Origin: Zychaea mexicana
Lineage: Eukaryota; Mucoromycota; Mucoromycetes; Mucorales; Lichtheimiaceae
DNA length: 64,000 nt
Reading direction: 5' to 3'
NCBI RefSeq assembly: GCF_025766255.1
Contig: NW_026516755.1
Span: 120,654 to 184,653, forward strand
The notes under the pieces were generated by a model. The model was not told where the DNA came from. It saw only the letters and a list, made by a program, of their open reading frames with translations, and did no database searches. Position numbers and translations under genes: made by a program. Shown piece after piece: positions 36,162-49,400 of this stretch. Within the stretch, counting starts at the first letter, position 1. Every line of letters starts with the position of its first letter.

Positions 36162-37831
36162 CAAACAGAAAGTCAAGTGCCACGCACAGTGTGAATAATA
36201 CATAAAAAGAGGGGGAGGTGCGGAAGTGGAAATCCTTGCTGCTGTTGTTTTAGTTAGTGTCTTCCGATGCTGTAGGAAATGCATGTTAATACTATTGATA
36301 ACTCAATAGGCAGAAGGGCTGATGTCGTTCGACCTCTTCCCAAACGTCATCCAATACCATAGAATAGAAAAAGAGACGTTTTCTGGATCCTGATGATGAT
36401 GTCCGAATGATGGATAGATCAGTATGTACGTATGCATGAGTGTGTGTGTGTACTACTTTGTGTGGCTTACGTCCATCTCTCTGTTATGATACTCACGGGT
36501 TTGTTTATCTAATCAATTTGGGAAACAACACAGAAAAAGGCTGAGGCAATATAAACATATACGGTCGTGTGCTTTTCTTTCATGGCTGCAACAAAAGACT
36601 TAAAACCGCTTTCATTATGGGATTAAAGGAATTATACCTGGTGTGCTCAATGTGCGGATAAAAAAAAACGAACCCAACTTTGGGATCATTGTGGCAAATT
36701 CTTGAGGCACAATGATGCTGCGTAGCAAAATGAAAATGCTCAAACATGCAAAATGGCATGTGCGTAGCAGAAATGAGAGCACATACTTTCTTTGTTGCTT
36801 CACACGTCCCCGTTTTTATTATACATAATTGATTGTTGTCGTCCATTACAGCAGCAATCAGCATTAGTAGGCGCAAGAAGTGTTCGTTGTCGTTGTCGTC
36901 GTCGTGCTATATACTTACTATTACTGCTATATAATAGCACTGTTGGTAAAGTATGTTTTTGTCCCGTTGTGGCAGCAGTATTGTGAACGACAGAGTTACA
37001 ACGGAATGCTGTTGCTCAGCAATAGACGACGAGTATGTATTGTTTCCAAAAGAAGTTTAAGAAAAAAAAGGTGCCTTTATAATCTTTATCTATTTACTTT
37101 TCCTTTCCCCTCTCTGGAATATCGCCATGCAGCAGAATGCATGTTCAAAATATTTGATATGCCAAGCATAATACCGAAAATAATAATAAACGAAAAAAGC
37201 GATGATGACCATCTGTGGACTAGTGAGCTATGTACTCTGATTGCCCACATATGATAAATGATAGTGATATGTGGTGATGATGGTCCTTCGGTACATTAAT
37301 TCCACTATAACTACATCGCAGAATTGAGCAGCGTACTACCGGTGCTGCACTACTAGCAGCAAGACGGTCCCTGCTAATTCATTAACGGTTAAAAGGTACA
37401 CACGTGTGTATTTGCTGTAGAGTACATGTCTATTTGGATTTCGACTACAAGGACGACAACGATGATTTTCCACAAGGGCAAAAAAGTGAGAAGGAATACG
37501 GGGGGTGGATGTGATAGATACCCATACAGAGGATGGCACAGCGGGATAAAGGAAAGGGGGTAGTAGTTAGGGCTAAATCAGCTGAAGCAGCAACAGCATC
37601 GTCAAGAGTAACAAAGCAGCAAACAAGAAAAAACTGCCTAAAATGATAAAAGACAGCCTCCCTTTTCCCCTTGCTCTCTTCCTCTTTCTCTCTCTGTGTT
37701 CTCTTTTCCTTCTTTTCTTCCTATCGTCTTTCCCTCTCTTTTCCTCTACTGTATTTTTTTCTTTCTTTTTCCCTTGTTATATTATATTTTGTCTTTTCTC
37801 TCTGTGCCCTGGAGGTTTAGGGAAAAAAAAT

Positions 37832-40800
37832 ATGGTTAATACGTACAAATCAGCAACTACCACAACTACAACCACCACCATCACTGCAAACGCCCGTCGA
37901 CAACACTACAACAACGGCACCAGCAACAACAGTGGCACCAGCAGAGCACCTAACTCGCCTCCAGACCGATTTGCTCATGACAGCACAACACCAACCAACA
38001 ACAACAACAACAACAACAACACAGCAAGTAATACTACGACTGCCTATACCAACGGCGCTGGCAGCATGGCAGCAGCAGTAGTGTCTGAGCAGGAGCTGCT
38101 GGCCGATATGGAGGGATTGAACCTCTCCTCTTCTTCTGGTGGTGGTGGTGGAGGTGGTCCGCATCCCTTGGACAAGTAAGTGCCAATCTGTCAAAGGGGA
38201 AAAGAAACCCTGTCTTCAGAAAGGAAGAAAGAGAGAAAATTAGACTGAAATGCCCTTGCTCTCGTGTAACCACTTTCAGGAGACCTGTTCCGAGATCGAT
38301 GCGTGGCATATTTCCGGACAGCACGGCGTTTACTCCTCAATCAAGCGACAGGTTCCTCTTTCCGCCTTCGGATGAGCCAGGTAGCGTCAATACTTTGAAT
38401 CGCCATGACAACTCGCTGTTGCTGCTTAGCAACCGACAGCTCACGGCCCTTCAATGACTACGCTCGCTCATCAACACTGTTTATTCTTTTCAATTCACTA
38501 GGGCGTCAAGGCGGTATGACAGCCACCGATCCGAATTTTATGCGGCGATCGTTGGATGCCACACACAATCACTTTCCGGCCCTGATCCGTCGCGAAAGTT
38601 ACCCGTGTCTTGTAAGTTTTGCCAATGCCCGAACCCCTCTCCCTTCACTATGTACATATTTCCTCCCCCCAAGCCCTCCACCTCCTCTTTTTGCTTCAAC
38701 CAACGACCCTGTGAAAAAAAAAACAGCATCAAGCCCTTCCTTCACCTATCCATACACACTCTCAAAAATAGGGTCCCTAACCCTGTTTTTCACGTTATCT
38801 AATACATTACATTAACAGCAGAGCACGTCGTCGTCATCAAGCACGACAACTCATTCGGAATGGGGCAGTGGCGACTCCATGTTACGTGGTGGCAATGGCA
38901 ATGATCCCATCAACATAATGCATTCGCCATTGTTTCGCAAACACTCTGTTGACGTTCCGTACGCCATCACAAACAAACGGCTGGACCTAGACGGCATCAG
39001 AGGCAGCCGACTATCGCCGTCGTACTCAAATCCCGATCTTGCTGCAGCCCGACGGCTATCGAGCTTGGACGCAGCAGCACGACTACAGAAAGAACCCACT
39101 GCTGCTGCTACTACCACTACTAACAATGGTGCAGCATGTGTCAACGGTGGACTGGTGGGTGCACACCATAGTCATTATCATCAGCCTCATCATCAGCACC
39201 CATATGCAACAGCAGATGGGATGTTGCCCCCTTTCCTTCCCTCCTTGATGGGCTATCCTTTTTTCCAACATGGAAGCAATACAACTGCAACGACAGCAGC
39301 AGCAGCAACAACACCAACCAACACGGTCTCAGCAGCAGGAGCAGTACCACCATCCTCCTCTGGAGCTGCGGCTGCGGCTGCCGCCGCCGCTGCTGCATGC
39401 AACAATGCCAATATGAACCCGTTAATCTTGACCCACCTGATGCGCCATATGAACCAGCCACCATTACCACCAGCTTCTGGTGCTCCTGTAGCTTCTCCAA
39501 CAACAAACGGCAGTAGCTTCAACGAATCTACTAGTAATAACAGCACCCCTCCATCACCCACGTCGTCTAAAAACAAGCAACAGCAACTACAGTCCTCAGC
39601 GCCACCAACACCTCGACGCCACAATGACCAGGATCGCTTTGCCTCTGTTCGATTCGAGGATATTGTTGATGAAATCTACACTTTGTGCAAAGATCAGTAC
39701 GGCTGTCGGTACCTGCAACGCAAGTTAGAGGAACAAAAAGACGATCAGCGCGATACAATCTTCGAGAAAGTGTTTCCATATTTCGTGGAGCTCATGACAG
39801 GTAGGATGTTTAAGCTCTTGGATAGCAACCCAAGAAGTGGCAGGAGAAAGCAAAAGCGACTAATTTGATAAATGGCGATAGATCCGTTTGGTAATTATCT
39901 GTGCCAGAAGTTGATGGAGAATTGCACAGACGAGCAGCGCACGTTGATTGTCGAACAAGTGTCTCACGACATGGTCAGCATCTCACTTAATATGCATGGT
40001 ACACGTGCTGTCCAGAAAATGATTGAATATATCACGCTTCCAGAACAGGTATAGTTGTAATGCAATGTATTTACACCTTTCGTACCATGCTTTGCATGTT
40101 TATACACTCTTACATACATACACTAGTATATACTTATCTCTGTTGGGTATATGTGTTTAGATCGACCGAGCTGTGGTTGCATTGGCACCCAACGTTGTAA
40201 CACTTATCAAGGATTTGAATGGCAACCATGTCATCCAGCGGTGCTTGCATCGCCTGTCATCGGATAACAAGCAGTTCATCTACAATGCTGTCAGCATGAA
40301 CTGCGTTGAAGTTGCCACGCATCGTCATGGCTGCTGTGTGCTGCAGCGCTGCATCGACTATTCGGTCGAAAACCAAAAAGTAACAAAAAAAAATTTACTC
40401 TCACACTATCCACCATCACTCGCCCCTTAAAAAAATACTTTTATCCAAACCTTTACTAACCCCCCACCCCAACCCCCGTTATTATAATAATAGGCACAGC
40501 TGGTTACGGAGATTATCAATCACGCATTGACGCTTGTGCAAGACCCCTTTGGAAACTATGTGGTCCAATATGTATTAGATTTGGGTGATGCTCACTTTTC
40601 CGATCTACTGATCCGCCGATTTATTGGCCATGTCGGGTCGTTATCAGTACAAAAATTTAGCTCGAATGTCATGGAAAAGGTTACATTCTTACCTCTCTTT
40701 TTTTGTCATCACTCACAAAAGAAAATCTGTTATAGAGGATAGGGTTTCGACTAACATCAAAATTGATCCGCTTTATTTATTCCATTAGTGTATTCGTGTG

Positions 40801-41128
40801 GCTGAAGCCGACACGCGAGTACATTTGATCGATGAAATGACGAATCGTGCTCGACTTGAAAAGTTGCTACGTGATTCATATGCCAACTATGTTGTCCAGA
40901 CTGCGTTAGATTACGCTGAGCCCACCCAACGTGCAAATGTATGAGTTTTTTTATTTTTGTGCTGCGTTGTTTATTGCTGCTGTTGCTGATCCACTAAAAT
41001 AAACTAAATGCATACTGTAGCTGGTTGATTGCATTCGTCCTCTGCTTCCTGGAATCCGTAACACGCCCTATGGTAAACGTATCCAAGGAAAGATCAATCG
41101 TGAGCAGCAGCGTCATCATCATCATCAA

Positions 41129-41159
<31 letters not shown>

Positions 41160-41392
41160 CACAGCATCATCATCACCATCATCACCACCAAACCCAACAA
41201 TTCGCAGACGGTGGATTGCCCATGGGTTATCTTGCTCCTTGGATGGCTGGACCCAGCAGTGAAGCAGGAGGTACTGCTGCTGCTGTCGCTGCCGCTGCAG
41301 CCGCAAGCGACTTGGCGTTTTTCTCGCCTTTCCACCAATCCCCGGCAACTTTTGGAGGATCTGTTCCTTTTTCCGTTTTCCATAATCATTAA
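37832..41392 (+). CDS. Pumilio/PUF-family RNA-binding protein (Puf4-like)
   Basis: PUF proteins bind UGU-containing 3' UTRs and repress or localise mRNAs. Nine exons (37832-38175, 38280-38380, 38502-38611, 38819-39800, 39882-40048, 40161-40379, 40494-40679, 40789-40938, 41021-41392) give 2631 nt, 876 residues. I chose the Met at 37832; an open frame runs up to 37643, but that part is pyrimidine-rich leader. The N-terminal half is low complexity (Thr, Asn, Ala, Gly). All eight PUF repeats are visible, with helix signatures YGCRYLQ, FGNYLCQ, HGTRAVQ, NGNHVIQ, HGCCVLQ, FGNYVVQ, FSSNVME and YANYVVQ. The HGCCVLQRCID repeat 5 is characteristic of yeast Puf4/Puf5. The C-terminal tail has Gln and His runs. 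Confidence 0.92.
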
Positions 41393-44263
41393 CTATTCTT
41401 TTTCCTTTGTGTTTATCCTATTACCCAAAAGAAAACACCACTTTCTTTTTGTTTTTGATTTCTTTCATGCATCTTGGTTTCTGTTTTTCCTCTATCGATC
41501 CCAACTGTAAACTAACAAATTATATATCATTTGTGTAGTAAAGTCTTTCGTAATCTATTCTTTTTCTGTTAACCCTATCATATTACAAAAAATTATAAAA
41601 AGCTGAATATTTTTGTGTGTTTTAGTATATATTGTACAAAATGCTTTACTTGTCGTTTAGAGCTGTAAGTAAGCTACACATGACTATCCCGATCGAATCA
41701 TGATCCTGTTGCTTCTTATATAATGGTGGCTGTCTACTGTAGTATCTCGAATAATTTTGGATACGCCACGGGCACACTACCCGCGCACATCCTTTTGTTC
41801 TACTCATTCTATTTCACTGCGACGTAAAAAAATTGTTCAGCTGATATGTGTTCGAGACAGCTGCTCATAATTTAGATAGACAATCATTCAAGGCCTGTCC
41901 TTCAATCTCTTCTAGGTATACACTGCACTTACACTACTATCGCTACTTGCATATCTCACAAACATATTTGCCTTGTCAGTGCAAAATAAATCATCACAGT
42001 AGTTTTACTCCATACATAATGCGCAATTAGCTTTGTTGACATTAGATACTCGTCCCTGTTGATATCTGAAAGTGGCAGTTTGTCGTGAAGGAATTTTACA
42101 TAAGCTTGATTAATGACCGTTCCATTAAGCAAATTTACACAAGTGTTCATTTCTCTTGATAAGTAACCGCCGGAAAAAGCGATCTATTTAAAGTACCAAC
42201 TAGTTAATTGGAACCAAATGTTTATGTAGTTAAGTAAATCCATGAGTACTTCCCAATCATGATGATTTGATAACGATGGTCGATAGAATAACTGCGGCTT
42301 TACGATGGCACCTCACTACATGCTAGCTTGAATGCAAGCCAGGACGTGTTAACGAACTACGCGCCAGAATTGAGGAATCGAAAGAACAGACACATGACCC
42401 TGTCTAATTTAATATAAATTCGACTTTCGGATACATTTTCCGTGAAGTGCTTCGCTGCAAAACACCAAAGTTTTGATGCTTCACAAAATGATGCAAGATG
42501 CAGTACTATCAAGAAGCCACGTCGTTTCATGAGGAATCATAGTAATCGGTGCACTACAAGACACTCAACTCTTGTACGTGAAGCGGATAGAAGTCCAACG
42601 GATCAATATGGAATATCAAGGATGTGAAGGATGTGAAGGATGAAAAGGATAGTAATGGATCATGGATAAATTATAGTTTTGCACAAACCTCTCTCCCCTA
42701 CTTGTATTGTTTTATTGTCTATTATACCCTTTTGTACCGCCGTCCAGTGTTTTTACTGGTATGTGCCGGTTGAGCTCATATTGGTACCTTTAATCCCCAC
42801 ATTTGTACTTGTACAATAAAGCTAGTATTCATATTTATAATAACATATGTCTTCCATTTGTTCCAACCAACGTTGCAAACACAAACATTCGTCGTATAAA
42901 GGCCTATAAGAAGCAATTATTTTGCCGTGATTATTGAGCTTCATATGATATAATTGAGGTTAACAAATAACAGTCAGGATGTATACGAGCATTTGTATAT
43001 CATAAACTTCTTCGATGTGCAACACATGCTTAACGTTTTTCTTGATGCTTTATGGGTGCATTCATCATATGGTTGAGCTATCCGTTGATTACAAGTGGCA
43101 GTTTTGGGCTTTCGTATGTAGATAATACGAGAACTTACTTAGTTTATCGCTAGTGTTTGGTACGCATCTTTCTTTTGCGTTTTATTTATTTATAACAGTT
43201 CTCGGCCTTATTTGATTATGCTACCGATGTCATAAGTTTTTTATGTATGTAATTGTTCCAAATAAGGCATCTGCTAGGAGTAATACATATAAACAAACAA
43301 GCATCCTTCGATGTGAAGCACAAATTCTGACGTCAATTCGTCAACTGTTGTAGCTTGAAACAGATGAAGAGGTAAAAATGACAAATAAGGATAAAATAGA
43401 TCGATATTTAACAAGCAGGACATTAAGATTATGAAAGGACAGTATAGCAATACTAATATGTACCAGCTCTAAGCCGTTGATATTGTGGAAGAGCGTTGAT
43501 GACGAGCTACAGCGACTGCTATTTTTGTTACTATTAAGAATCGGCCGAAATTTGACATTGGTTTAGTGCGTTAATACAATTAATGCACTCACCTCTTGGC
43601 TGTTGGCTGAATCAAGTTCAGTTTTCCGCATAGTTTATTTGCTATATACATGTATAGTTTGGAGCAATGCAAGTTGTATAATATGCGCACTCTTTCCATT
43701 CAAAAAGTTGTTAGAACAATATAGAAAAACCGGTGGCCTTCAAATGTAGGGCTGCTGCTCCTCGTCCAACTTCAGCCCCCTTAATAGAGCTCCATCTGAC
43801 AGTTGTGCATCTCATCGGGCGGTTGGAAATCATAATTACAACTCTCACGCGTACTCTGTCTCTCAGGGAACAAACAAGCTGCCATGTATGAAAAGGGAGA
43901 CTCTTGTAGGCAAGTCGATGTTAGTAATTTCTTTCATGTAAAGTTGAGACTACTACGAGCAGGATGTTGAAGTGGAGTTGAAATTGGAAATGTGAAAAAT
44001 GCGGATCGATCGAGCAAATTTTTTACTAGTAGAATAAAGTTCACACGATGGATTTTGGGCTTAAGCGTTGTATGTTGCCGATTTATGCAGCAGCAAAGCT
44101 TAAGCATTACGATGAACCGCCCCGCCAAAGCAGTGACGGTGTCAGCGTATCGGTGGGCCGTTGTCCTTTGTTTCTTTTTGGATGTTAAAGCTATAAGAGA
44201 ATATGTACCTGCCTTGATCTTTCTCCTTTATCTTTACTCTTCTATAAAAAACAGTAGTTAAAG
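41393..44263. other. Intergenic region, 2.9 kb
   Basis: AT-rich. The first 250 bases look like PUF 3' UTR. A short imperfect GAAGGATGT tandem lies at about 42618-42640. Short open frames (for example 42442-42627 and 43992-44261) have no recognisable domain. The last part is the promoter of the next F-box gene. Confidence 0.5.
44243..44249 (+). promoter_or_regulatory. TATA-like box of third F-box gene
   Basis: TATAAAA about 20 bases before the ATG at 44264. That spacing is short for a TATA box serving this start, so it may drive a very short leader or be chance. Confidence 0.25.
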
Positions 44264-46117
44264 ATGGAGAAAAGAAAATCATCTCGAAGACATCAAGCGA
44301 TTGATCATGTCGGCATTCCTTTCCGACATCCGGCGTCAACCGATCGATTTGTAACAGTGGCACCAATTTTTATACACTCTTCGACAGTACCATCTACAAA
44401 CGTCAACATCAAAGGCAGCGGCAGCAACAGTAGTGGCAAAGGTTTTATTGACTTTCTTGCACAAAGTCCATTTGAAATATTTTGCCATATAGTGAGCTAT
44501 CTAGACACCTATACGGCTATCCAATGCACTCAAGTAAGCGGTACCTGGAGAACGAAGCTATTAAGCTATCATGGTCTCTGGCGGCAAATGGAAATCCGTT
44601 ATCCATATAAGAGACAATACCGCATACCATCCACGTTGTTACATCATACTAGAAAATTAGTCATTCATGATCAAGTCACAGCATCCACGAACTGCACAGA
44701 GTTTCTTAGAATACATGTTTTCAAGAATCTAGAGTCATTGGAACTTTGCTTCTCCGGTAAGAAAAACTTGACAATAATGCGGGCGATAATGCTATTAATC
44801 CCATTATTATCGCTAATCCAGTCAGAAAAACAATCTTTGCTACTAGCTGGTCATGGTGCAAACATGAGGTCACCCGAACTGCTTTACAACACCTTGACAT
44901 ACGTCGGGCAAACCTTAACCGAATTGCGCATCGACTGGCCACGGATCCAGGATACGCGTATCTCGTTGTCGCGCATACTATCTGCATGTCAAATCCTCAC
45001 GACAATCAAAGTCATTGCATGGAGTATCAAGGATTGTGTAGTTTCACGCAAGACACTATTATCTCAAATGGAGCGGCACTCGCGGCAGGCGATCCAACCT
45101 CTTTTCCAACTATGGCCACTTATTTGGCGGTGTCCGCATCTCCTGCACCTAGAAGTGAATGGATGCGAACTAGACGAGGAGATTTTACCTGTACTTTCCA
45201 ATTGTTGCCCTGAGCTGATGACGCTCATTACCCGAAAAACGACACAATTGCTTTATGAAGATGTCACTGTTTCCGCGCTACATTCATCATCGGCGACAAC
45301 AAGAGGGCTAGCCCAACAGCATTACAACACCATCAATGCAGGTCGTCCTGGGGAACTACAATGCTTAGTGCTTCACAGTATCCGATCCGTGATACCACTA
45401 CGGTCCCGGCTTGAGAAAAGCCAAAACTCACTCCGTATCCTGAGTTTGCTACCTAGGGGCGGTTCCGAAAAGGATTGGACTCAATTATCAACACTTGCAT
45501 TACCGCGTTTGACGTTTCTTCACATCAAAGTAAGCGACATCACAACCACCGAGTTTTTACGCGACCATTTCCCTGCCATGCTGCGTGGTTATGATAACCT
45601 TGAAACGCTTGTCCTGGAAAGTTACAGCGATCAATATCAGCAACGCATGCTAACAGATGTGATCTTCGGTGCGGTCGCAGAATTACCAAACCTTGTATGC
45701 TTGCGGTTATCACATATTGATATAAGAGGTCGAGGATTCAGTCAGTTGCTACACAATCATTCAGTGTGTCGTCGGACTTCGTCATTACGCGAACTCGCGC
45801 TTCATCACTGCACAGGAGTGACCACCAGTATCTTGCACAGCGTTGCTGCCAACAACAACTTGAAGAAGCTATCGATATACCAACCCGATCAACAAGTAGC
45901 TACTTCGGATGTCACAAGCTTGGTATACCATCAGATGCATCAGCTCGAGTCTTTGGAGTTAGGATTGATGCAACTTACCGATGAAAGCGCTGCAGATATT
46001 GCAGGTTGCAAAAATTTAGCATTTTTACTACTTTACAAGATGAATGGAGCAGGAAAAAGACGTGTTGATCAGTTGCTGAAACCGTTCATTAAGCAGGTGG
46101 TCGTGCAATGGCGATGA
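44264..46117 (+). CDS. F-box / leucine-rich-repeat protein, intronless
   Basis: Single exon, 617 residues. A Ser/Asn-rich N-terminus precedes an F-box at about residues 63-110 (AQSPFEIFCHIVSYLDTY, QVSGTWRTKLLSYHGLWRQM). The remainder has many LRR-like strands (LESLELCFSG, LTELRIDWPRI, LLHLEVNGCELDEEILPVLS, LETLVLESYS, LVCLRLSHIDI, LRELALHHCTGVTTSI, LESLELGLMQLTDESAADIA), closer to the classical FBXL pattern than the other two F-box genes of this window, and without their shared C-terminal CSFE block. It is convergent with NRDE2. Expected role is substrate recognition in an SCF ligase; the target is unknown. Confidence 0.85.
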   Translation: MEKRKSSRRHQAIDHVGIPFRHPASTDRFVTVAPIFIHSSTVPSTNVNIKGSGSNSSGKGFIDFLAQSPFEIFCHIVSYLDTYTAIQCTQVSGTWRTKLLSYHGLWRQMEIRYPYKRQYRIPSTLLHHTRKLVIHDQVTASTNCTEFLRIHVFKNLESLELCFSGKKNLTIMRAIMLLIPLLSLIQSEKQSLLLAGHGANMRSPELLYNTLTYVGQTLTELRIDWPRIQDTRISLSRILSACQILTTIKVIAWSIKDCVVSRKTLLSQMERHSRQAIQPLFQLWPLIWRCPHLLHLEVNGCELDEEILPVLSNCCPELMTLITRKTTQLLYEDVTVSALHSSSATTRGLAQQHYNTINAGRPGELQCLVLHSIRSVIPLRSRLEKSQNSLRILSLLPRGGSEKDWTQLSTLALPRLTFLHIKVSDITTTEFLRDHFPAMLRGYDNLETLVLESYSDQYQQRMLTDVIFGAVAELPNLVCLRLSHIDIRGRGFSQLLHNHSVCRRTSSLRELALHHCTGVTTSILHSVAANNNLKKLSIYQPDQQVATSDVTSLVYHQMHQLESLELGLMQLTDESAADIAGCKNLAFLLLYKMNGAGKRRVDQLLKPFIKQVVVQWR

Positions 46118-46253
46118 TCCTGTGAATGGCATCCTCATCTGTAGCATCAATAACCCAAAAAGTTATCCAGCCATCATCAATTTGTAATTATCCATTCTTT
46201 GATACTGTATGTATTTCAAATTTTTGCATATACCATTGTATGATATACATTTT

Positions 46254-46285
<32 letters not shown>

Positions 46286-46424
46286 CAGTATTTATGCAGA
46301 TACTGTATAAACATACAGTATATTACATTTATGGTGATTATTTTTGGTTTATTGTGATATACTTATGATGACTTTTCACTGTTGACTTTTCAGTGTTGGA
46401 AAAAGCATTAGTAGCAAATATTAT
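46118..46424. other. Convergent 3' flanks with (TA)n repeat
   Basis: Between the stops of the F-box gene (+) and NRDE2 (-). It contains a TA dinucleotide run at about 46255-46283 and several ATACAGTAT-like short inverted sequences. Presumably both 3' UTRs. Confidence 0.6.
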
Positions 46425-49400
46425 TTACATCAGTGCAGCAGCTTCTTCGTCTTCAGTATCAATGTCCAGCCGGTCTCCTTCATTATCGACAAGTAGTCTA
46501 TCATCAATTGGCTGACGCAGTCGAATCTCTTTTTCCATCATCAAGCTAACGATTTCATGGAGCTCTTTTTCAGATAACTGTCGCGATAATAACCTGATGC
46601 CTAATAGGCAGATTTCTACAAAGGGGAGTATAATGAATGATGTCAACCATCTCTTAGAGTTTTCAAGTTATATTGAGACTACCGGAAGAAATATAGTAGA
46701 TACCTTTTGACCATGGACATGCACGAATCGCACGGTAGAAGAGAGACTTGGCCCGAACAAGTTCACCACACTGAATTTCGTGCTCAATGTATAGTTTCCA
46801 CAATAAAATCGATGATCGTGTGCTGTCCACGACGAAAATAAAAGATGTTATTATCATGATATTAACTTCCTCTTAACTACAATGAATATGATCTGTGAGG
46901 CACTTACTTTGTTTTTTCGATCGATGACTCAAATAAGGACCGTACTTGATTAACGTCATAAGGTTCATGGTAATGGAGCTCCGTTCGTATAGATGATAAC
47001 CAAAGAATGACATTAGGATCGCTATATATGTAATTTGCATTTTAAATGTTAGTTTTATGTTCTCCACTGCACAAACATACACGTGTGCGTACTATAAATT
47101 ATTTTCTTTACCTTTCGAGAGATTTAGCAAACATGGATCGGACCCTATTGTACAGCTTGGTTTTTGCTTCGTTCCATACGTAAAGACCAATGAAGACTGT
47201 GTTGTTGGGGAATAGGATGAGCGCCCGATTCAGTAAATGTCGAAGGTGTCCTGGCTTATAACCTGCTCGACGGTTCATGGCAACGTTTTGAAATGTCAAT
47301 TTTGCATATGCGACCCATAACAACTCGCTTTCAAAACCCCGTTCTGCATGACGTTCCTGAATGTACTCTAAGGCATGCTCAAATTCATTGGATGCTTCGT
47401 TGATATCTTGCGTCAAAAGTTGAAAGAGTGCGTAGCAGATAATGTAGTGATATGCAGCATCCATTTCGTTCTCTGTGCCTGCTGTCAGCTGAGATAATTG
47501 ACTTGTTTTTTGTGCATAAAACTAAAAATACATGTTGTGATTAGCGCTGTCGCTAAAGTCGCAGAGAAAAATGATAGCAAAGTTACCCTTTGTGCTCTCA
47601 ATAATTGTGCACTTGACGGGGTTGGTCCCTTTTCATCTAAACAATAGAATTATAGAACGTATGTGTGAGCAAGCATTTGAAAAAGGAAATTGGTTGCTGT
47701 TTTTCTCATCTGCGCTAGCTAACTACAAAAAATTCGCTTACCGTAGGATTCGTCAGTACCACAAGCAACCAATATTTTAAGCGCTTCATCGGACCGACCC
47801 TCTTCCCATTCTAGCTGTGCAAAAGCACTGTAGACTAATGGCACCATGACTTGATCTTCATTGGGAAAAGAGCGATACGCAGCTAGAGCGGTCTGATATA
47901 CTTTGCGTGCTTCCTTTAGCTTTCCATGACTCTTTTCCATTTGCGCATATGCATTCCATAAGGTTACGTTTGTTTGACGATCTTTAAGCAACGTTTTAGC
48001 TACCCTCCGTGCACTAGATATATGCAAATAATGCAATCGTATTTGTTAATGATCCCGATACTACTATGTGCGCAGATAGAAAAGAATCCGCACCACATTT
48101 TCAAAATCTGAGATAACAAACTCTTACCTTTTGTTCGCATAGCTTGATTCAAATGATATATAACATACTGCCAAATGATTGGTCCACTTCAACGCGAGAA
48201 GCTGTTGGAATGCATTCCTATCACATTTACAAGAGGTGAGGTCAGTATCTCACATTATAAATTTTTCTATGAGTGATTTAAATCATATAGAAACAGCTCA
48301 TACTACCTTGTAAAATCTGCTTCGAGTTGGTTGTCCACATGGCAATTTGCCACACACGAAAACCAATGATCATACCGGGCAAATAATTCTGTTGTACCGA
48401 CAGGATATGAAACTGGATAATCGTAGGGTTGTCGATCACTGGTAACGCGTTCAGACTCCATGGGTATACCATCGATATATGTAAGCAACAATGAACCTCG
48501 CAGTTGTTGTTTAGTAGAGGGCCAGAATCCATCCAATTTCAGCTCATTATGAGTGAAAGTGTCCACGCAAAAATGAGTATTGGTACCGACGCCAGGAGGC
48601 GTGAAAGGGAGCCCCAAGAACACAAAAATACTGTATATGAGACCTTGCCGTGCTTCACCCGTCGTGATGTTGAATAAAAATTCACGGATATCATCTGATA
48701 ATGTAATCACATATGGATCTTCGTCAACAAGTTCTGGCGGAGCATCTAGAACGGAAAATCGGGTTTTAGCCTTCTTGATCGGTATCAAAACTCCTGATAT
48801 GCTAACTAGCAATCTTTCTTGAGAATCAAAGGAGAAACGCGTACTTTTCATTTTCATGGGAAGGCGGCTATTCCGTTCTTTGGATTCCTCTAGTCGCACC
48901 CAATCTACCAGGCTATAAACTAAATTTGTGGGGAAAGGATAGATTAGCATATATATATTGTTGACAAAATATTATACAACCCCAGATTAAATACCATCTT
49001 CAACATCCTCCGGCTCCGGCGATTCGGTGTTCTCGCCGACTACATCCTCTTCTTCAACTACAAAAGTAAGTACATATATTCAGCTACTTCATATCGATTT
49101 GCTTTGATAAGGTTAAGCTTACCATATTTGGTTCGATAGTATTCTTTCCAGCCTTTTGCTCCCTAGCAATAGATGCAATAAGTACCACTTTCTACGGCGG
49201 GGAAAAGTAATCACGCTCGCTTGTCTATTTCTTTTACCTTTTCGCCAAAACGAAGTACTTCACTATCCCAAAAGTCAGAAAATTCGGCAAGCATATCTTC
49301 GAAAGTGATGTCAAGTGACATCGAAAAGATTCTTGGTGGGAACAAAGTAAACTCCACAACAGCTTGCAGCGTTCCAAATCCTCTTTCATGGTAACCTAGT

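Larger units (their letters stand above)
32733..37831. other. Gene-poor intergenic region, 5.1 kb
   Basis: No gene I can support. Contents: HECT promoter (about 32733-33100), AT-rich spacer with short unrecognised frames, a TACAGTGGCCGCTCG sequence at 34025 resembling a DNA-transposon end, three perfect hairpins (listed separately), coding-like fragments near 35560-35700 (ICRSCGILFSAI then stop) and 35900-35970, and a CTTTCT-rich pyrimidine tract (37660-37800) that is probably the PUF gene 5' leader. Confidence 0.5.

Noticed and set aside
37643..37831. 63-residue hydrophobic N-terminal extension of the PUF protein resembling membrane segments
   Set aside because: Encoded by a CTTT-rich pyrimidine leader; the Phe/Leu/Ser composition is a by-product of that, and an RNA-binding protein with this N-terminus is implausible.
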